In this document: positions 1-7,827 of the stretch, in pieces | Position numbering within the stretch: the first letter of the stretch is position 1 | Layout: every line of letters starts with the position of its first letter | From: Candidatus Latescibacterota bacterium | GTDB taxonomy: Bacteria > Latescibacterota > UBA2968 > UBA8231 | Length of the DNA: 29,076 nt | Reading direction: 5' to 3' | Assembly: GCA_022819745.1 (NCBI GenBank) | Contig: JAJEGS010000019.1 | Span: forward strand, 1-29,076 | Translations under genes and position numbers: made by a program | The notes under the pieces: model-generated | Seen by the model: the letters and a program-made list of their open reading frames with translations, nothing else | The model's database searches: none | Told to the model about the DNA's origin: nothing

Positions 1-1536
1 GGGATGAACCGGTCTCTGACGAAGTTCTGGAAACAGTTGTTGCATGTTCCCCGCAGGCGCGGTGATGAACCTTAGAGCGGTCGAAGGAAAACAGTTCAGG
101 GTGTATGTTCCCCGCAGGCGCGGGGATGAACCGTATATCGAAGCACAGAAAGGACAGTAGCGACAATGTTCCCCGCAGGCGCGGGGATGAACCGATCAAA
201 CTGCTCTGGCGTCAGCCTGTTCAAGAATGTTCCCCGCAGGCGCGGGGATGAACCGGGGAGAAGGGAGCTGCCTCGACGGCGTTCAAGATGTTCCCCGCAG
301 GCGCGGGGATGAACCGTCGGGAGCCGGACGCAAGAAAATCTTCCAGCGATGTTCCCCGCAGGCGCGGGGATGAACCGACGCCGCCGACGACGAGGGCCGG
401 GAGGGCCATATGTTCCCCGCAGGCGCGGGGATGAACCGGCATGGAGTTCGACAACACGCGCGGCGAAGAGATGTTCCCCGCAGGCGCGGGGATGAACCGA
501 AAATGCCCTCTTGGAGTCGGCCTTGGAGAAAATGTTCCCCGCAGGCGCGGGGATGAACCGCGAGCTGGTTTTGGAACATCAGGGCCACGCAGATGTTCCC
601 CGCAGGCGCGGGGATGAACCGTCGATGAAGGAATTCATCAGCTTGGTGTCCAAATGTTCCCCGCAGGCGCGGGGATGAACCGAGGTAAACGACTTCGACC
701 AGAACAATCCGGGAATGTTCCCCGCAGGCGCGGGGATGAACCGTCGCTATTGTCGCATTCTCCCGAGGGTCGCCAATGTTCCCCGCAGGCGCGGGGATGA
801 ACCGCAGGTAATGCCTCTCTAATCCCTGATAGCAAAATGTTCCCCGCAGGCGCGGGGATGAACCGACGGCAGCGCATGATCGTCGTCGGCATCCTAAATG
901 TTCCCCGCAGGCGCGGGGATGAACCGAAGGATGAATTGGCCAACATGATGGGCGACCTATGTTCCCCGCAGGCGCGGGGATGAACCGCAGACCTACGCCT
1001 ATGACGATGGCGGGACGCGATGTTCCCCGCAGGCGCGGGGATGAACCGTGTGGTTTATGATTTCTTAGGAACCGAGCCAGATGTTCCCCGCAGGCGCGGG
1101 GATGAACCGTCGAGCTACATCCCGGAAAAAGGGCAGAATTCATGTTCCCCGCAGGCGCGGGGATGAACCGGCCAAATCCCGACCGAAATCCGCGAGCAAC
1201 TGATGTTCCCCGCAGGCGCGGGGATGAACCGGCGACATGCGGCGTCTCGAATGGGAACAATGGATGTTCCCCGCAGGCGCGGGGATGAACCGGCCATCAT
1301 TGCGAGCCGCAAAAACTCATAGGGATGTTCCCCGCAGGCGCGGGGATGAACCGGTGTCCAGCTCATACAGCTCAGGCTTCGCCTCATGTTCCCCGCAGGC
1401 GCGGGGATGAACCGTCCCTGAGCGGTTTTCAACGCTCATCTCCTTAATGTTCCCCGCAGGCGTGGGGATGAATCGTGGATTCGGCCAGACAAGCGGTTGG
1501 CGATCTAATGTTCCCCGCACACGCGGGGATGGACTG
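1..1536 (+). CRISPR. Type I-E-like CRISPR array, 25 full repeats plus one partial
   Basis: A 29-bp repeat recurs at exactly 61-bp intervals, with 25 spacers of exactly 32 bp. Full repeats start at 44, 105, 166 and so on to 1508; the left edge cuts a further repeat (1-11). The repeat has a 7-bp palindromic stem (TCCCCGC / GCGGGGA) around a 4-nt AGGC loop and ends in ATGAACCG, closely matching the 8-nt crRNA 5' handle of the I-E family. By hand reading, 22 repeats (105-1414) are identical. The repeat at 44 has two substitutions (positions 20 and 29), that at 1447 has two, and that at 1508 has four. Decay at the right end, together with the handle orientation, implies that transcription runs left to right and that the leader and any cas genes lie left of the window. 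No two spacers look alike and none matched the rest of the window by eye. Confidence 0.98.
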
Positions 1537-1700
1537 TTGGTTGTGTGACGACGATGACGACTTATGCCATACTCTCCCGCGCGTACTTAGGTGCGAAAAC
1601 GGAGAAGATTCTGAGCGGCAAACGGGACAATACCTTGCTGCTGAGCTACCTACATTCTAAACTCTAAAGCGATCCATGCGTTGACTAAGAGAGTCCAAAA
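1537..1700. other. CRISPR trailer / intergenic region
   Basis: This 164-bp stretch follows the last, decayed repeat and precedes the GTG start of the nucleotidyltransferase. I see no repeat, no convincing ORF and no strong terminator hairpin in it. Confidence 0.5.
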
Positions 1701-1997
1701 GTGAGCTTACAGAACGTTCCAGACAGCATTAAGCGCGATGTGGCCCGCGGAGTGGCGATCCTCAAAGAGGCCGGCTGTCAGCAGGTGTACGTGTTCGGCT
1801 CCGTAGCAGAGGGACGCGTACGGCCCGGCTCAGATACTGACTTTGCCGTCCGCGGCTGTCCGGCGAAACTGTTCTTCAAATTGCAGGGAAGACTGCTCAT
1901 AGAATTGCGTCGCCCCGCTGATCTGATCGACTTAGATGCCGACCCAGACCTAACGGCCTTTCTCGAACGCGAAGCGGATATGATCCATGTTGGATGA
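1701..1997 (+). CDS. MNT-type nucleotidyltransferase (MntA-like antitoxin)
   Basis: This 98-residue protein is a minimal nucleotidyltransferase. Residues about 31-49 carry the family signature FGSVAEGRVRPGSDTDFAV, i.e. GSxxxG followed by a DxD metal-binding pair, and a further acidic cluster (DLIDLD) supplies the third carboxylate. MNT proteins of this size usually pair with a HEPN RNase toxin; MntA antitoxins inactivate HepT by adding AMP to it (known for the family). The start is GTG at 1701. The stop TGA overlaps an ATG at 1987, the typical translational coupling of MNT-HEPN operons, but the downstream HEPN frame is broken (next entry). The antitoxin therefore appears to be orphaned. The domain call is firm; antitoxin function is inferred. 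Confidence 0.85.
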   Translation: MSLQNVPDSIKRDVARGVAILKEAGCQQVYVFGSVAEGRVRPGSDTDFAVRGCPAKLFFKLQGRLLIELRRPADLIDLDADPDLTAFLEREADMIHVG

Positions 1998-2085
1998 TCG
2001 TGTTCTAGCTGACATCAAGCGAGAATTACAGCAGACAGATCACCCAAACTCCTTTTGCAACAACTATGAGTCCAACGGTATTTAG
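1987..2085 (+). pseudogene. Truncated HEPN (HepT-like) toxin remnant
   Basis: An ATG overlapping the nucleotidyltransferase stop opens a frame beginning MLDDRVLADIKREL, which resembles the first helix of HEPN/HepT partners. After about 20 codons the frame runs into sequence that also forms the upstream region and start of the next gene, and it ends at TAG 2083. HepT proteins are normally about 110-140 residues, so at least 80% of the gene is missing, including the RxxxxxH catalytic region. The simplest reading is a deletion or replacement whose right junction lies near 2040-2066. Identity rests on position, the overlap and a short N-terminal similarity, so it is an inference. Confidence 0.55.
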
Positions 2086-2305
2086 AGAACGTGGCTATCG
2101 ATTCTACTTCTTCTCTCGTGAAGAACCAAGAATGCACGTTCACATCTATTGCGGCGATGGGGAGGCGAAGTTTTGGTTAGAACCACAGATTGAGTTGACC
2201 CGCAACTACCGGTTGTCACGGCCTCGACTCAGAGAAATAGAGCGGATTATTGAGGAGCACTACGATGAACTCAGAACAGCTTGGCAAAACTATTTCGGAC
2301 GTTGA
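2066..2305 (+). CDS. DUF4160 family protein
   Basis: This 79-residue protein matches the DUF4160 pattern: an N-terminal GYRFYFFSREE strand, the RMHVHIYCGDGEAKFWLEP core (residues about 23-41), and a C-terminal helix ending in W-x-x-YF. Members are small soluble proteins commonly encoded next to DUF2442 proteins, as here, and the pair is often listed as a candidate toxin-antitoxin module. No mechanism is established to my knowledge. The ATG at 2066 lies inside the broken HEPN frame, with no separate promoter visible. The gene overlaps the next one by 41 bp, showing tight coupling. Confidence 0.85.
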   Translation: MSPTVFRERGYRFYFFSREEPRMHVHIYCGDGEAKFWLEPQIELTRNYRLSRPRLREIERIIEEHYDELRTAWQNYFGR

Positions 2306-2543
2306 AGTAACCAATATATCGACTCATGGGATATGGCTTCTCGTCGATGAACGAGAATTCTTTCTCTCTTATGAGGATTTCCCTTGGTTCAGAGAGGTTC
2401 CGATTGGGAACATCCTCCGAGTTGAGCAGCCTACGCCCGGGCACCTCTATTGGCCGGATTTGGATGTAGATCTGAGCATAGAATCTATCGAGCACCCGGA
2501 AAAATTTCCCTTGAAAGCCAAGGTATCGCAGGAGCATGAATAG
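2265..2543 (+). CDS. DUF2442 family protein
   Basis: This is a 92-residue protein starting at ATG 2265 (MNSEQLGKTISDVEV). An in-frame alternative start at 2250 would only lengthen the overlap with DUF4160. The family pattern is visible: DVEVTNISTHGIWLLVDERE, then FLSYEDFPWFREVPIGNILRVE, then LYWPDLDVDLSIESIEHPE. DUF2442 members are the usual partner of DUF4160 and are presumed to be the antitoxin or regulator (inference). The gene stops at TAG 2541-2543, immediately before a remnant of another gene's 3' end (2545-2595), so its insertion or recombination boundary is visible to within a base or two. Confidence 0.85.
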   Translation: MNSEQLGKTISDVEVTNISTHGIWLLVDEREFFLSYEDFPWFREVPIGNILRVEQPTPGHLYWPDLDVDLSIESIEHPEKFPLKAKVSQEHE

Positions 2544-2773
2544 AGTCGCCGACCCCGGGCGTCCGCAATCGGACTACGTGCCGTTTTGGGCGTAAGAGTC
2601 CAAGTTTGATCGGGTTTTGATTCTGGGCGCAAAGCCAATGTCTCGGATGTTAAAGTCTCTTGTAAAAACAGTATCTTACGACGATTTTTAACGTTTGATC
2701 AGGTTTTGATTCCACCTTTCCTCGAGACCGTATGGCGCAAAGCGGCACCAAGCACGGCGCACTGCCGACTTAG
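2544..2773 (+). repeat. Direct repeat, left copy: 3' end of an AlbA_2 gene, spacer and 5' end of a Gfo/Idh gene
   Basis: This segment is a degenerate copy of 4210-4450. 2545-2595 encodes VADPGRPQSDYVPFWA and a stop, nearly identical to the C-terminus of the gene at 2798-4261. 2604-2711 aligns without gaps to 4271-4378 (94 of 108 positions identical by hand count). 2732-2773 (MAQSGTKHGALPT, stop) is a decayed copy of the start of the oxidoreductase at 4403. A 19-bp motif (GTTTGATCGGGTTTTGATT and variants) occurs twice in each copy, at 2604, 2693, 4271 and 4360, always 89 bp apart. It is a relic of a duplication and contains no intact gene. Confidence 0.9.
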
Positions 2774-2797
2774 ACGGGACCGCAGGGAGATGAACGC

Positions 2798-4261
2798 ATG
2801 AACGACACCCGAACCCTCGCGCTGATCAACGACTTGCTGGCGGCGTCTGCCGAGACTAGCTGTGTTGAATTCAAGGAAAACAACTTTGCGCCCCCCGTGA
2901 TCGGCAAATACATCTCGGCCCTCGCCAATGCCGCTGCGCTGGCAGAGCAAAATTTCGCCTATCTGCTTTGGGGAGTGCGGGATTCCGACCACGCCATAAC
3001 CGGGACGCGCTTTGAACCCGATGAAGTCAAATACCAAGGCCAGCCGCTGGCGTTTTGGCTCGCGCAGCGGCTCAGCCCAGATGTCGCCTTCACATTTCAG
3101 ATTGTGGCACATCCAGAGGGAAGGCTGGTTCTGCTTGAGATTCCCGCCGCAACCACAAGTCCAGTGGAGTTTGAGCGCACCGCGTATATCCGAATCGGTT
3201 CGGCGACACCGCGCTTATCCAATTATCCCGATCGTCAAAAAACCCTCTGGGGCAAACTCCAGCCATACCTCTGGGAAAGCGGCATCGCCGCACAGTTCCT
3301 CACCGACGATGACGTACTGGCCCGCATTGACTATGCGAGCTATTTCGCGCTTATGGACCAACCACTGATGGCCAATCCGCAAGCTATCTTGGAGCGCTTG
3401 CACCAAGACCAAATCATCACCCCGGATGTCGGTGGCCGCTGGAATATCACCAATCTGGGCGCGATTCTGTTTGCCAATCGCCTCGATGAGTTCGACTCGC
3501 GGATTGCGCGTAAGGCGGTGCGCTTCACGGCCTACAATGGGATGGGACGTGCGGATGTGGTAACCCACCGACACGACGAACCATGCGGTTACGCCGTTGG
3601 CTTTGCCAAACTTGTTGAGTTTATCGACCGGCTGTTACCGAGGAACGAGCAAATTGACCAAGTTTTCCGAATCGAGCAGCCGCTGTTCCCGCCGATTGCC
3701 CTTCGCGAGTTGATCGCCAATGCGCTCATTCACCAAGACATGACCATTACTGGGGCCGGACCGTCAATTGAACTCTTCAGCAATCGGCTAGAAATCACCA
3801 ATCCGGGTAAGCCTCTGATTAGCCCCAATCGGTTTATCGACTCCCCGCCGCGCTCGAGAAACGAAGCACTTGCCGCTTTCATGCGGCGCATGAAGTTGTG
3901 CGAGGAGCAAGGTACAGGTATCGACAAGGTCGTGGCGGCTGTGGAGCTCTATCAGTTGCCGCCACCGGACTTTCGCGTCCAAGAAGGCGGGATAGAGGCG
4001 ACTTGTGCGGTTCTTTTTGCGCCGCGTCGGTTTGCTGCGATGACGGTTGAAGAGCGCGTCCGGGCGTGTTACCAGCACGCCGTGTTGAAGTTTGTGAATG
4101 GAGAATTGATGAAAAACAGCAGCCTGCGAGCACGTTTAGGTATAGATACGCGCAATGCCGCACAAGTGTCACAGGTGATCCGACGAGCGCGAGACCGGCA
4201 ATTCATCAAAGTCGCCGACCCCAATCGTCCGCAATCGGGCTACGTGCCGTTTTGGGCGTGA
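2798..4261 (+). CDS. Schlafen AlbA_2 domain / GHKL ATPase protein
   Basis: This 487-residue protein has an N-terminal Schlafen-type AlbA_2 domain (about 15-130; VEFKEN at 23-28, ISALANAAA, then LLWGVRD) and a C-terminal HATPase_c_4 domain (about 295-410). The GHKL motifs are present: N box ELIANALIHQ with E304, N308 and H312; G1-like NPG at 335-337; and G2-like EQGTGID at 370-376. A winged-helix-like tail follows (about 425-487). The family is annotated as putative transcriptional regulator or ATP-dependent nucleic-acid-binding protein, and several members occur in defence islands. A GGGAG ribosome site precedes ATG 2798. The gene stands alone between two direct repeats, consistent with acquisition or duplication as a unit. 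Domain calls are firm; the role is unknown. Confidence 0.85.
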   Translation: MNDTRTLALINDLLAASAETSCVEFKENNFAPPVIGKYISALANAAALAEQNFAYLLWGVRDSDHAITGTRFEPDEVKYQGQPLAFWLAQRLSPDVAFTFQIVAHPEGRLVLLEIPAATTSPVEFERTAYIRIGSATPRLSNYPDRQKTLWGKLQPYLWESGIAAQFLTDDDVLARIDYASYFALMDQPLMANPQAILERLHQDQIITPDVGGRWNITNLGAILFANRLDEFDSRIARKAVRFTAYNGMGRADVVTHRHDEPCGYAVGFAKLVEFIDRLLPRNEQIDQVFRIEQPLFPPIALRELIANALIHQDMTITGAGPSIELFSNRLEITNPGKPLISPNRFIDSPPRSRNEALAAFMRRMKLCEEQGTGIDKVVAAVELYQLPPPDFRVQEGGIEATCAVLFAPRRFAAMTVEERVRACYQHAVLKFVNGELMKNSSLRARLGIDTRNAAQVSQVIRRARDRQFIKVADPNRPQSGYVPFWA

Positions 4262-4450
4262 AAGGCCAACGTTTGATCGGGTTTTGATTTTGGGTGCAAA
4301 ACGGACATTTCGAATGTTAAATTCTCTTGTAAAAACAGTATCTTACGACAATTTTCAACGTTTGATTGGGTTTTGATTCCCCCTTTACAACGAGGAGATC
4401 CCATGATCCGCATGGCGCAATACGGCACCAAGCACGGTCACGCCGCAGGC
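4210..4450 (+). repeat. Direct repeat, right copy
   Basis: This is the intact counterpart of 2544-2773. It covers the last 17 codons of the AlbA_2 gene, the ~140-bp intergenic spacer with two copies of the 19-bp GTTTGAT...TTTTGATT motif (4271 and 4360), and the first codons of the Gfo/Idh oxidoreductase. The copies are offset by 1666-1667 bp, with a single-base indel near 2596/4262 and a larger one near 2725/4392. Confidence 0.9.
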
Positions 4451-5398
4451 AAACTCAAGGCAATGCTCGACAATCCCGAGGTCGAAGTCGCCGGCCTGTA
4501 CGAACCCGACGTCGAGCGCCGCCGACAAGTTGCCGACGACGAACCTTATCGGCAGGTCCGCTTCTTGGACAGCGAAGAAGAACTGCTCGGTGATAGCTCC
4601 ATCGTCGCCATCGCCTCCGAGGGCCGCAACGACGAGAGCTTGGACCAGACCGAGCGCATCGTCCAAGCTGGCAAGCACGTGTGGTACGACAAGCCAGCCG
4701 GAGACGACTGGGCGCAGTGGCAGCAGGTCGTCGCAGAGGCGCGGGCCGCCGACCTGCAAGTGCAAATGGGCTTTATGCTGCGCTACCATCCCGGCTTCAG
4801 CCAGATCGCAGAGTGGGCGCGGTCGGGTTTTTTGGGCAATGTCTATTCAGTGCGCGCCCACATGTCCACCAACATCACCGTGGCCGGGCGCGAAGTAATC
4901 GCCGCCGGGCACCACGGCGGCATCTTCTACGATCTAGCTGGGCACATGCTCGATCAAGTGGTGTGGATTTTAGGGCGGCCAGAGAAAGTGACGACCTTTC
5001 TGCGCAACGACACCGGCGTCGTGCCCGCGTTTCAGGACAACACGCTCGGCGTTTTTGAATACGAGCGGGCTATGGCTTGGGTCGATATTGCGGCGATGGA
5101 ACCGCAGCCAATGGCGCGGCGCTTTGAGGTCTATGGCGAGCGCGGCAGCGCGATTTTGCTCGAACCTTTTGAGCCGGGCCACGCCATCCGGCTCTGTCTG
5201 ACCGAGGCAGCCGATGGCTATACGCAGGGTGAGCAGATGGTGCCTTTTACGGGAATTTCTCGACAGGGACTTTACGAACTCGAACTGGCGTCCCTCGTGC
5301 GAGTGCTCAAGGGCGAACACGGGCCAGACCGCTCGCTCGACCACGAACTCCTCGTGCAAGAGACCTTGCTGCGCGGGACCGGGCTTATCGCGGATTGA
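4403..5398 (+). CDS. Gfo/Idh/MocA family oxidoreductase
   Basis: This is a 331-residue NAD(P)-dependent oxidoreductase of the Gfo/Idh/MocA family. The N-terminal Rossmann half begins IRMAQYGTKHGHAAGKL, in which GTKHGHAAG replaces the classical GxGxxG. The conserved lysine motif is KHVWYDKPAGDD, equivalent to EKPxxxx. A C-terminal alpha/beta sheet domain follows, with GGIFYDLAGHMLDQV supplying the family's catalytic-histidine region. The start at ATG 4403 is set by GAGGAG 5 bp upstream. Such enzymes oxidise or reduce sugars, inositols and related polyols; the substrate cannot be read from sequence. The 3' end overlaps the convergent glycosidase gene by 14 bp. The first codons are duplicated at 2732-2773. 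Confidence 0.88.
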   Translation: MIRMAQYGTKHGHAAGKLKAMLDNPEVEVAGLYEPDVERRRQVADDEPYRQVRFLDSEEELLGDSSIVAIASEGRNDESLDQTERIVQAGKHVWYDKPAGDDWAQWQQVVAEARAADLQVQMGFMLRYHPGFSQIAEWARSGFLGNVYSVRAHMSTNITVAGREVIAAGHHGGIFYDLAGHMLDQVVWILGRPEKVTTFLRNDTGVVPAFQDNTLGVFEYERAMAWVDIAAMEPQPMARRFEVYGERGSAILLEPFEPGHAIRLCLTEAADGYTQGEQMVPFTGISRQGLYELELASLVRVLKGEHGPDRSLDHELLVQETLLRGTGLIAD

Positions 5399-6380
5399 GC
5401 CATGCCTCGGCAAGCACGCGCTTGATCGGCGGGATCGCTAGCTGGAAGTTGCGGCCGACCGGGCGCGGATACGGAAACCACTTCCACAGCAAGGCACCAA
5501 CGACGCGCGGCTCAGCGGCGATGGCGTCAAGCGCGGCGCGCATGCAGGCCACTTGGACGGGAAGCGCACCCTCGCCATCCACCGGATACGCCCACGGCGC
5601 AATCGGCGCTTGGTGCGACTGGTTATAGCCCAACTCGGTGAAGAGGATGTTGCGGTTGTGCAACTCGCCAAAGGCCCGCAGTTCCCCCATGCGTTCCACC
5701 CAGCCAGCGCGGATATCCTCCTCGTCGTAATCGGGATCGTCAGTGAGGGGGAAATAAGCCTGAATGCCGATGACATCGAGAGCATCCCAGAAAGGTACTT
5801 GGCGGTAGTCAGTCCAATTGGCCGCGTAGGTCAAAGGCGCATCGGTGCGCTGGCGCACCTCGGCAATGAGTGCGCGCCATTCCTCCTCAAAGGTCAGCAT
5901 GCGGTCCAACTCAGTGCCGACGACGAAGCCATCGGCCTCCCGGCAGACGGTGGCCAATAGCGAGATCCACTCCCGATAGTCCCGCCAAAACCGCTGCCAA
6001 TCCTCGGCGCGGGTAAAGGTAATCTCTCCCCGCCAAGTAAAGGGCGAACGCCAATAGGCAATATGAGGCTTGATGTAGATGCGCAATCCCAAGCGATGGG
6101 CCTCGCGGATGGGGCGCACGATATGGGCTGGCGGGTCGTCCGGGTCGATGGCCGACCACCGGAGTGAGCCATCGGCGCGGATACTGGCGTAGGGGTGGAT
6201 CGCCACCCAGTTGGCACCGACAGCGCGAATGTCCTCTAGCGTCGGCACGATGGCGTCACTACCCCAGTCGCGGCCAATGCCGTGCGTGGAGATCGTGATG
6301 CCGCGGACCTCGGCGTCATCGGCCGCAATCGCTCCGGCGAGAGCGAAAACGAGAACGAGAGCATTGATAGCGTTGGACAT
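5385..6380 (-). CDS. GH113-like glycoside hydrolase, exported
   Basis: This is a 331-residue protein. The start chosen is ATG 6380 because it opens a clean signal peptide (MSNAINALVLVFALAGAIAA, cleaved around residue 20); longer frames upstream lack one. The mature part is a TIM barrel of the GH113-like type, a family of beta-mannanases. Candidate catalytic acids are E157 in VGTELDR (acid/base, end of strand 4) and E249 in FTELGYNQ (nucleophile, end of strand 7), with LLWKWFPYP near strand 8. It probably acts in the periplasm or outside the cell on a mannose-containing or related polysaccharide. It is divergent from the sulfatase gene, with a shared 50-bp promoter region, suggesting joint use on a sulfated glycan (inference). 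Confidence 0.78.
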   Translation of the reverse strand: MSNAINALVLVFALAGAIAADDAEVRGITISTHGIGRDWGSDAIVPTLEDIRAVGANWVAIHPYASIRADGSLRWSAIDPDDPPAHIVRPIREAHRLGLRIYIKPHIAYWRSPFTWRGEITFTRAEDWQRFWRDYREWISLLATVCREADGFVVGTELDRMLTFEEEWRALIAEVRQRTDAPLTYAANWTDYRQVPFWDALDVIGIQAYFPLTDDPDYDEEDIRAGWVERMGELRAFGELHNRNILFTELGYNQSHQAPIAPWAYPVDGEGALPVQVACMRAALDAIAAEPRVVGALLWKWFPYPRPVGRNFQLAIPPIKRVLAEAWLNPR

Positions 6381-6430
6381 ATTAGGGTAAATATACGGAA
6401 CCACGCCTATACCGGATGGGAGACCGAACC

Positions 6431-7816
6431 ATGCGTCCGAACATTCTCTGGATCTGCACCGACCAGCAGCGCTACGATACAATCGGCGCGCTGGGCAACG
6501 AGCACATCCGCACGCCGAACATCGACCGCCTCGTCGGCGAGGGCACCGCGTTTACCCACGCCTTCTGCCAAAGCCCGATCTGCACCCCCAGCCGCGCCAG
6601 TTTCCTCACCGGCATGTATCCGAGCAGCGTCCACGGCTGCACCAATGGCAATGCCTACTGGGCGGGCGCGGCCCCGCTGGTCACTAAGCTGCTAGCCGAC
6701 GCTGCGTCCTACGACTGCGGACTGGCCGGCAAGCTGCACCTAGCCGGTGCCCATGGCCGGATCGAACCGCGCGGCGACGACGGCTATCGCGTCTTCCACT
6801 GGAGCCACGACTCGCGCGACCAGTGGCCCGAAGGCCACGCGTACGCCGATTGGGTCCGTTCCCAAGGCCGCATCTTAGCCGACCTGCGCGAAGATCCAGC
6901 TCAGATGCCTCCCGCGCTGCACCAGACCACTTGGTGCGCAGACAAGGCCATTGAGTTTATGCGTGATGAGCGCACCACGCCTTGGCTGATGAGCGTCAAC
7001 ATGTTCGACCCACACGCGCCCTTCGACCCGCCACAAGAGTACTTGGATCGCTATGATCCAGCAGCCCTGCCCGATCCGCTGTGGAGCGAAAAGGACCTCC
7101 AAGCCCATGCGCAACTCGGGCCAGTAGATGGAGCCGCGTCCATTGGCTTGGATCAGGCCAAGGAAGTCATGGCAGCGTACTACGCCATGATCGAATTGAT
7201 CGACGACAATGTAGGACGCATGATCCAAGCCCTAGAAGAAAGCGGCCAGCGCGAGAACACCCTCGTGATTTTCACTTCGGATCACGGCGAGCTGTTGGGC
7301 GATCACCAACTCGTAGGCAAGGGGTGCCGGTTTTACGAGTGCTTGGTGCGAGTACCCTTGATCTGCTCCTGGCCGGGACGCGTACAGGAAGGAAGCGTCT
7401 GCAATGCGCTAGTCGAGCTGATGGACATTGCCCCGACCTTGTTGGAACTAGCCGAAGTCCCCGCGCCCGAAAAAATGCAAGGACGCTCGCTGTGGCCACT
7501 GCTAACCGGCCAAACCCAGACGCACCGCGCCTACGTCCGCAGCGAGTACTACCGCGCCCTAAATCCAGACGCACCGGGTCGGGAGCATCTCCAAGGCACC
7601 TACGGCACGATGATCCGCGACCAGCGCTACAAACTGGTCTGCTACCACGACCGCGCCCAAGGCGAACTGTTCGACTTGCAGGAAGACCCAGGCGAGTTCG
7701 ACAACCGCTGGGACGATCCCTCCTACGCAGACGTGCGCTTCGCGCTGCTGAAACAAAACTTCGACGCACTGGCCCAAGCCGTGGATATTGGCCCCAAGCA
7801 GGTTACGCAGTTTTAG
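6431..7816 (+). CDS. Sulfatase (formylglycine-dependent, alkaline phosphatase superfamily)
   Basis: This is a 461-residue type I sulfatase. The N-terminus RPNILWICTDQQR supplies the metal-binding Asp11; C51 in ICTPSRASFLTG is the CxPxR signature cysteine that must be converted to formylglycine. FTSDHGELLGDH later in the chain gives the other metal ligands. ATG 6431 is used because homologues begin MRPNIL; an upstream ATG at 6416 would add five residues. No signal peptide is visible, so it is probably cytoplasmic, acting on imported sulfated substrates, although many relatives are exported. An EamA transporter gene follows after 11 bp in the same orientation. No formylglycine-generating enzyme gene is in the window. 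Confidence 0.92.
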   Translation: MRPNILWICTDQQRYDTIGALGNEHIRTPNIDRLVGEGTAFTHAFCQSPICTPSRASFLTGMYPSSVHGCTNGNAYWAGAAPLVTKLLADAASYDCGLAGKLHLAGAHGRIEPRGDDGYRVFHWSHDSRDQWPEGHAYADWVRSQGRILADLREDPAQMPPALHQTTWCADKAIEFMRDERTTPWLMSVNMFDPHAPFDPPQEYLDRYDPAALPDPLWSEKDLQAHAQLGPVDGAASIGLDQAKEVMAAYYAMIELIDDNVGRMIQALEESGQRENTLVIFTSDHGELLGDHQLVGKGCRFYECLVRVPLICSWPGRVQEGSVCNALVELMDIAPTLLELAEVPAPEKMQGRSLWPLLTGQTQTHRAYVRSEYYRALNPDAPGREHLQGTYGTMIRDQRYKLVCYHDRAQGELFDLQEDPGEFDNRWDDPSYADVRFALLKQNFDALAQAVDIGPKQVTQF

Positions 7817-7827
7817 CGGAGTGCGCA

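Noticed and set aside
221..1520. Several minus-strand ORFs with repeated blocks such as FIPAPAGN, VHPRACGEH and SSPRLRGT.
   Set aside because: They are the CRISPR repeat read in three frames: a 61-bp period is not a multiple of 3, so the blocks cycle. They are a well-known annotation artefact.
1475..1660. Plus-strand ORF spanning the last CRISPR repeat.
   Set aside because: It begins in a spacer, crosses the degenerate repeat and has no recognisable content.
7081..7827. Long open frame upstream of the EamA transporter.
   Set aside because: It is the GC-rich shadow of the sulfatase gene in another frame. Its residues are Arg/Pro-rich and only the part after 7828 is membrane-like.
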